Shown here one piece after another: positions 32,577 through 34,671 of a stretch of 34,671 nucleotides of DNA. The stretch is from Opitutaceae bacterium (GTDB lineage Bacteria > Verrucomicrobiota > Verrucomicrobiia > Opitutales > Opitutaceae). The stretch lies in NCBI GenBank assembly GCA_017994935.1, contig JAGOJU010000037.1, positions 1 to 34,671 on the forward strand. Direction: 5' to 3'. Position 1 is the first letter of the stretch. Each line of letters starts with the position of its first letter. A model generated the notes under the pieces. That model made no database searches. It worked only from the letters and a program-made list of their open reading frames with translations, and was not told the origin of the DNA. A program made the translations under genes and the position numbers.

Positions 32577-34671
32577 ATGAATAGCATGAACCCCTGTGTC
32601 GAGCGACACACCGCACCATTTGTTTGTCGACTGATTCGTCTTGTGGCCGCCTTTGGCCTGATGCTTTCCACTCTGGCCTCCGCTGCACCCGGAGGAGGAA
32701 TTATTGAAGGCCGTGTGCTGAACGCGGTGACGGGCGACTATCTCATGAACGCGCGCGTGGTTGTCGCCGGACAAACGGAGACCCTGACAAACAGCTACGG
32801 TGAATATCGCATCGCCAATGTGCCGGTAGGCATGACGACGGTACAGGTCATCTACACGGGCATGCCCACGCAAACGGTCGAGGTCGAAGTGAAATCCGGC
32901 GAGGTGGTCCGCAGGGACGTGGCGTTCGGTGCCGGTCAGCCCGGCGAGGTGGTGACCCTTGACAAGTTCACCGTGACCGACACCCGCGAGACCGACGGCA
33001 GGACGATCGCCATCAACGAGCAGCGCTATTCACCAAATTTGAAGAATGTCGTTTCCACGGACGAATTCGGAGCCGTGACAGAGGGAAATGTCGGCGAATT
33101 CGCGAAATGGCTGCCGGGTGTCACAGTTGACTACAATGCGGCCGATGCCCGGACGATTTCCGTGCGGGGTCTTCCGTCGAGCACCACGCCCGTGTCGGTC
33201 GATGGCAATCGCATGGCCAGCGCGGCATCTTCCTCCGCCACGCGTGTCTTCGAACTCGAGCAGGTCTCGATCAACAACATCTCTCGCGTGGAAATCACGA
33301 AAGTGCCCACGCCCGACAGCCCTGCGGACGCACTCGGCGGAGCCATCAATCTCGTGAGCCGCAGCGCATTTGAGCGTTCGCGCCCCGTCTTCAACTACCG
33401 TGCCTATACCAGCGTCAACAGTACCCAGTTCTCACTGAATAAGACTCCCGGTCCCAAGAGGGAGCCCACGCGCAAGGTCACACCGGGCATGGACTTCACG
33501 TACATTCGTCCGGTGAGCAAGAATTTTGGTTTTGCAGTCAATGGCCTCTATTCGGAGCAGTTCAACCCTCAGTTCCGCTCGCAGCGGCAGTGGGCAAGTG
33601 CGGGATTGTCGGTCGCCAACGTGCCGCCGGACAATCCCTACCTCGCGCGCTGGCTTGTGCAGGACGCCCCAAAATTCACCCGCCGGTACTCGATTGGCTC
33701 GACGATTGACTGGCGGTTCGCGCCGACAGACGTGCTCTCGTTGGGCATCCAGTACAACAATTACGACGCAAATTTCGGCGGATCCAACATCCAATGGGAT
33801 GTGGGCAGCACTCCGACTTGGGGGGCAACCTTCACCCAGGGGCGCACGAATGTGGGGACGAATACGATTGGCACCAATTACCGTCACAAGTACGGGAACA
33901 CCATCATGCCGACGCTGACCTGGCGCCACAATGGGCGAGTCTGGCAGTTTGAGGCGGGTGCTGCGTATTCCCGCTCGGAAAACCATTACCGCGACATCGG
34001 CGACGGCTTCTGGGAGAACGTCCAACTTACGCAGGCTTCCCAGACGATCCGCTTTGACGAGATCAACGCAGTACGGCCCGGCACCGTCACCAATAGTGGC
34101 GCTCCCTTCTCGCTCGCAAACTACCGGATCCGCACTGCGCGTTCGAGCCAGAACGATGCAGTCGACACGATCCGCAGTGCGCGGGCAAACGTCACACGGG
34201 GTTTTGACGGCAAGGTCCCGTTGACGTTCAAGGCGGGTTTCGACGTGCGCGAGAACCGTCGCGACATCCGTTACCCCCAGCGCACGTGGACATTCGTCGG
34301 GGCCGATGGTCTCGCCAATTCCGCCGACGACACCGCGGGCGCCTATGTGGACAAGACCTGGTTGGGCACTGCCTCCCCATTTGGACTGCCGGTCGTGCAA
34401 TGGCCGGATGTTTACGCACTGCATGATCTCTTTGTCAGCAAGCCGAACTATTTTTCGCTGAACCAGACGGGTGCGAGCGGCTCGATTGCCACCGAGGCCA
34501 ACAACTCGCAGCTGATCGTGGAGCGCGTAAGCTCCCTTTACCTGCGGGCCGACACCCGCCTTCTTTCCAACAGGCTATGGCCGGTGGCGGGTGCGCGTTA
34601 CGAACTGACCGATGACAGCGGCGAGGGCGTGCTGTCCGATCCGACGGCGATCTATCGTCGAAACCCGGATG
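32577..34671 (+). CDS. TonB-dependent receptor with N-terminal carboxypeptidase-regulatory-like domain (3' end outside window)
   Basis: The first ~698 residues are present and the frame is open to the window edge. A signal peptide (residues 1-36, ending STLASA) is followed by a carboxypeptidase-D regulatory-like beta domain (about 42-118: IIEGRVLNAVTGDYLMNARV, NSYGEYRIANVP). Next come a Ton-box-like stretch (VVTLDKFTVTDTRE) and the plug (about 145-260: WLPGVTVDYNAADARTISVR, RVEITKVPTPDSPADALGGA). The barrel then begins. It would import an oligosaccharide or similar compound across the outer membrane. It differs from the receptor at 6325, which lacks the regulatory-like domain. The ATG at 32577 has AAGG just upstream; a second ATG at 32586 is also possible. 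The LacI gene before it suggests sugar-dependent control, perhaps for an L-fucose-containing glycan. Confidence 0.9.
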   Translation, partial: MNSMNPCVERHTAPFVCRLIRLVAAFGLMLSTLASAAPGGGIIEGRVLNAVTGDYLMNARVVVAGQTETLTNSYGEYRIANVPVGMTTVQVIYTGMPTQTVEVEVKSGEVVRRDVAFGAGQPGEVVTLDKFTVTDTRETDGRTIAINEQRYSPNLKNVVSTDEFGAVTEGNVGEFAKWLPGVTVDYNAADARTISVRGLPSSTTPVSVDGNRMASAASSSATRVFELEQVSINNISRVEITKVPTPDSPADALGGAINLVSRSAFERSRPVFNYRAYTSVNSTQFSLNKTPGPKREPTRKVTPGMDFTYIRPVSKNFGFAVNGLYSEQFNPQFRSQRQWASAGLSVANVPPDNPYLARWLVQDAPKFTRRYSIGSTIDWRFAPTDVLSLGIQYNNYDANFGGSNIQWDVGSTPTWGATFTQGRTNVGTNTIGTNYRHKYGNTIMPTLTWRHNGRVWQFEAGAAYSRSENHYRDIGDGFWENVQLTQASQTIRFDEINAVRPGTVTNSGAPFSLANYRIRTARSSQNDAVDTIRSARANVTRGFDGKVPLTFKAGFDVRENRRDIRYPQRTWTFVGADGLANSADDTAGAYVDKTWLGTASPFGLPVVQWPDVYALHDLFVSKPNYFSLNQTGASGSIATEANNSQLIVERVSSLYLRADTRLLSNRLWPVAGARYELTDDSGEGVLSDPTAIYRRNPD

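Noticed and set aside
1..34671. CRISPR arrays, tRNA or rRNA genes, known riboswitches
   Set aside because: No regularly spaced repeats, cloverleaf sequences, rRNA cores or known riboswitch boxes were found by eye on either strand.

Overview
The window looks like chromosomal DNA of a GC-rich Gram-negative bacterium, most likely a member of the Verrucomicrobiota close to Opitutaceae. This is inferred from style, not from a marker gene. The signs are two large TonB-dependent receptors of the opitutal type (one has the 'LSPFTVNAS...GYQAT' lead-in), many exported glycoside hydrolases, sugar operons and weak Shine-Dalgarno signals. No rRNA, tRNA or CRISPR array was seen.

Layout. (1) 1-2046 is an insertion-sequence scrapyard. 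The 5' end of an IS3-family element (minus strand, running off the left edge) has cut an ISL3-family transposase gene. The ISL3 element in turn abuts an AT-richer reading frame that has lost its 5' end. (2) 2278-9777 (+) holds a Tat-exported phosphotriesterase-family hydrolase overlapping by ATGA with a divergent GH38-type glycosidase, then a TonB-dependent receptor behind a leader full of inverted repeats. (3) 9849-10511 (-) is an orphan NarL/LuxR-type response regulator. (4) 10763-13288 (+) is an exported GH2 enzyme. (5) 13379-23841 (+) is a tightly packed sugar operon: GntR/UTRA regulator, MFS sugar porter, ROK kinase, a two-domain mannose-6-phosphate isomerase, a cupin glucose-6-phosphate isomerase, a tandem beta-helix exported protein, a small PMI-like cupin and a second GH2 enzyme. 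Together these would take up a hexose such as mannose, phosphorylate it and convert it through fructose-6-P to glucose-6-P, while exported enzymes release sugar from a glycan. (6) 23842-24256 is a decayed AIPR-family (abortive phage resistance) fragment ending at an IS3-type terminus nearly identical to the one at 101-125. (7) 24313-28275 (-) is a metal-response block: a copper P1B ATPase, and a three-gene cassette (membrane anti-sigma-like protein, periplasmic sensor-like protein, ECF sigma factor) in the gene order of cnrYXH. The ATPase and the cassette are each preceded by a nearly identical two-part promoter-like motif, which suggests that the sigma factor drives both. (8) 28496-28981 (+) is a stand-alone cupin. 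(9) 28998-31083 (-) is an L-fuconate dehydratase plus an SDR dehydrogenase (oxidative L-fucose-type pathway), divergent from a LacI-family regulator (31329-32402). After that comes a second TonB-dependent receptor with an N-terminal carboxypeptidase-regulatory-like domain, cut by the right edge of the window.

The least expected observations are the shared bipartite motif linking the YXH cassette to the copper ATPase, the nested insertion-sequence damage with matching IS3 ends about 24 kb apart, the phosphotriesterase/GH38 coupling, and the interleaved hairpins in front of the first receptor.
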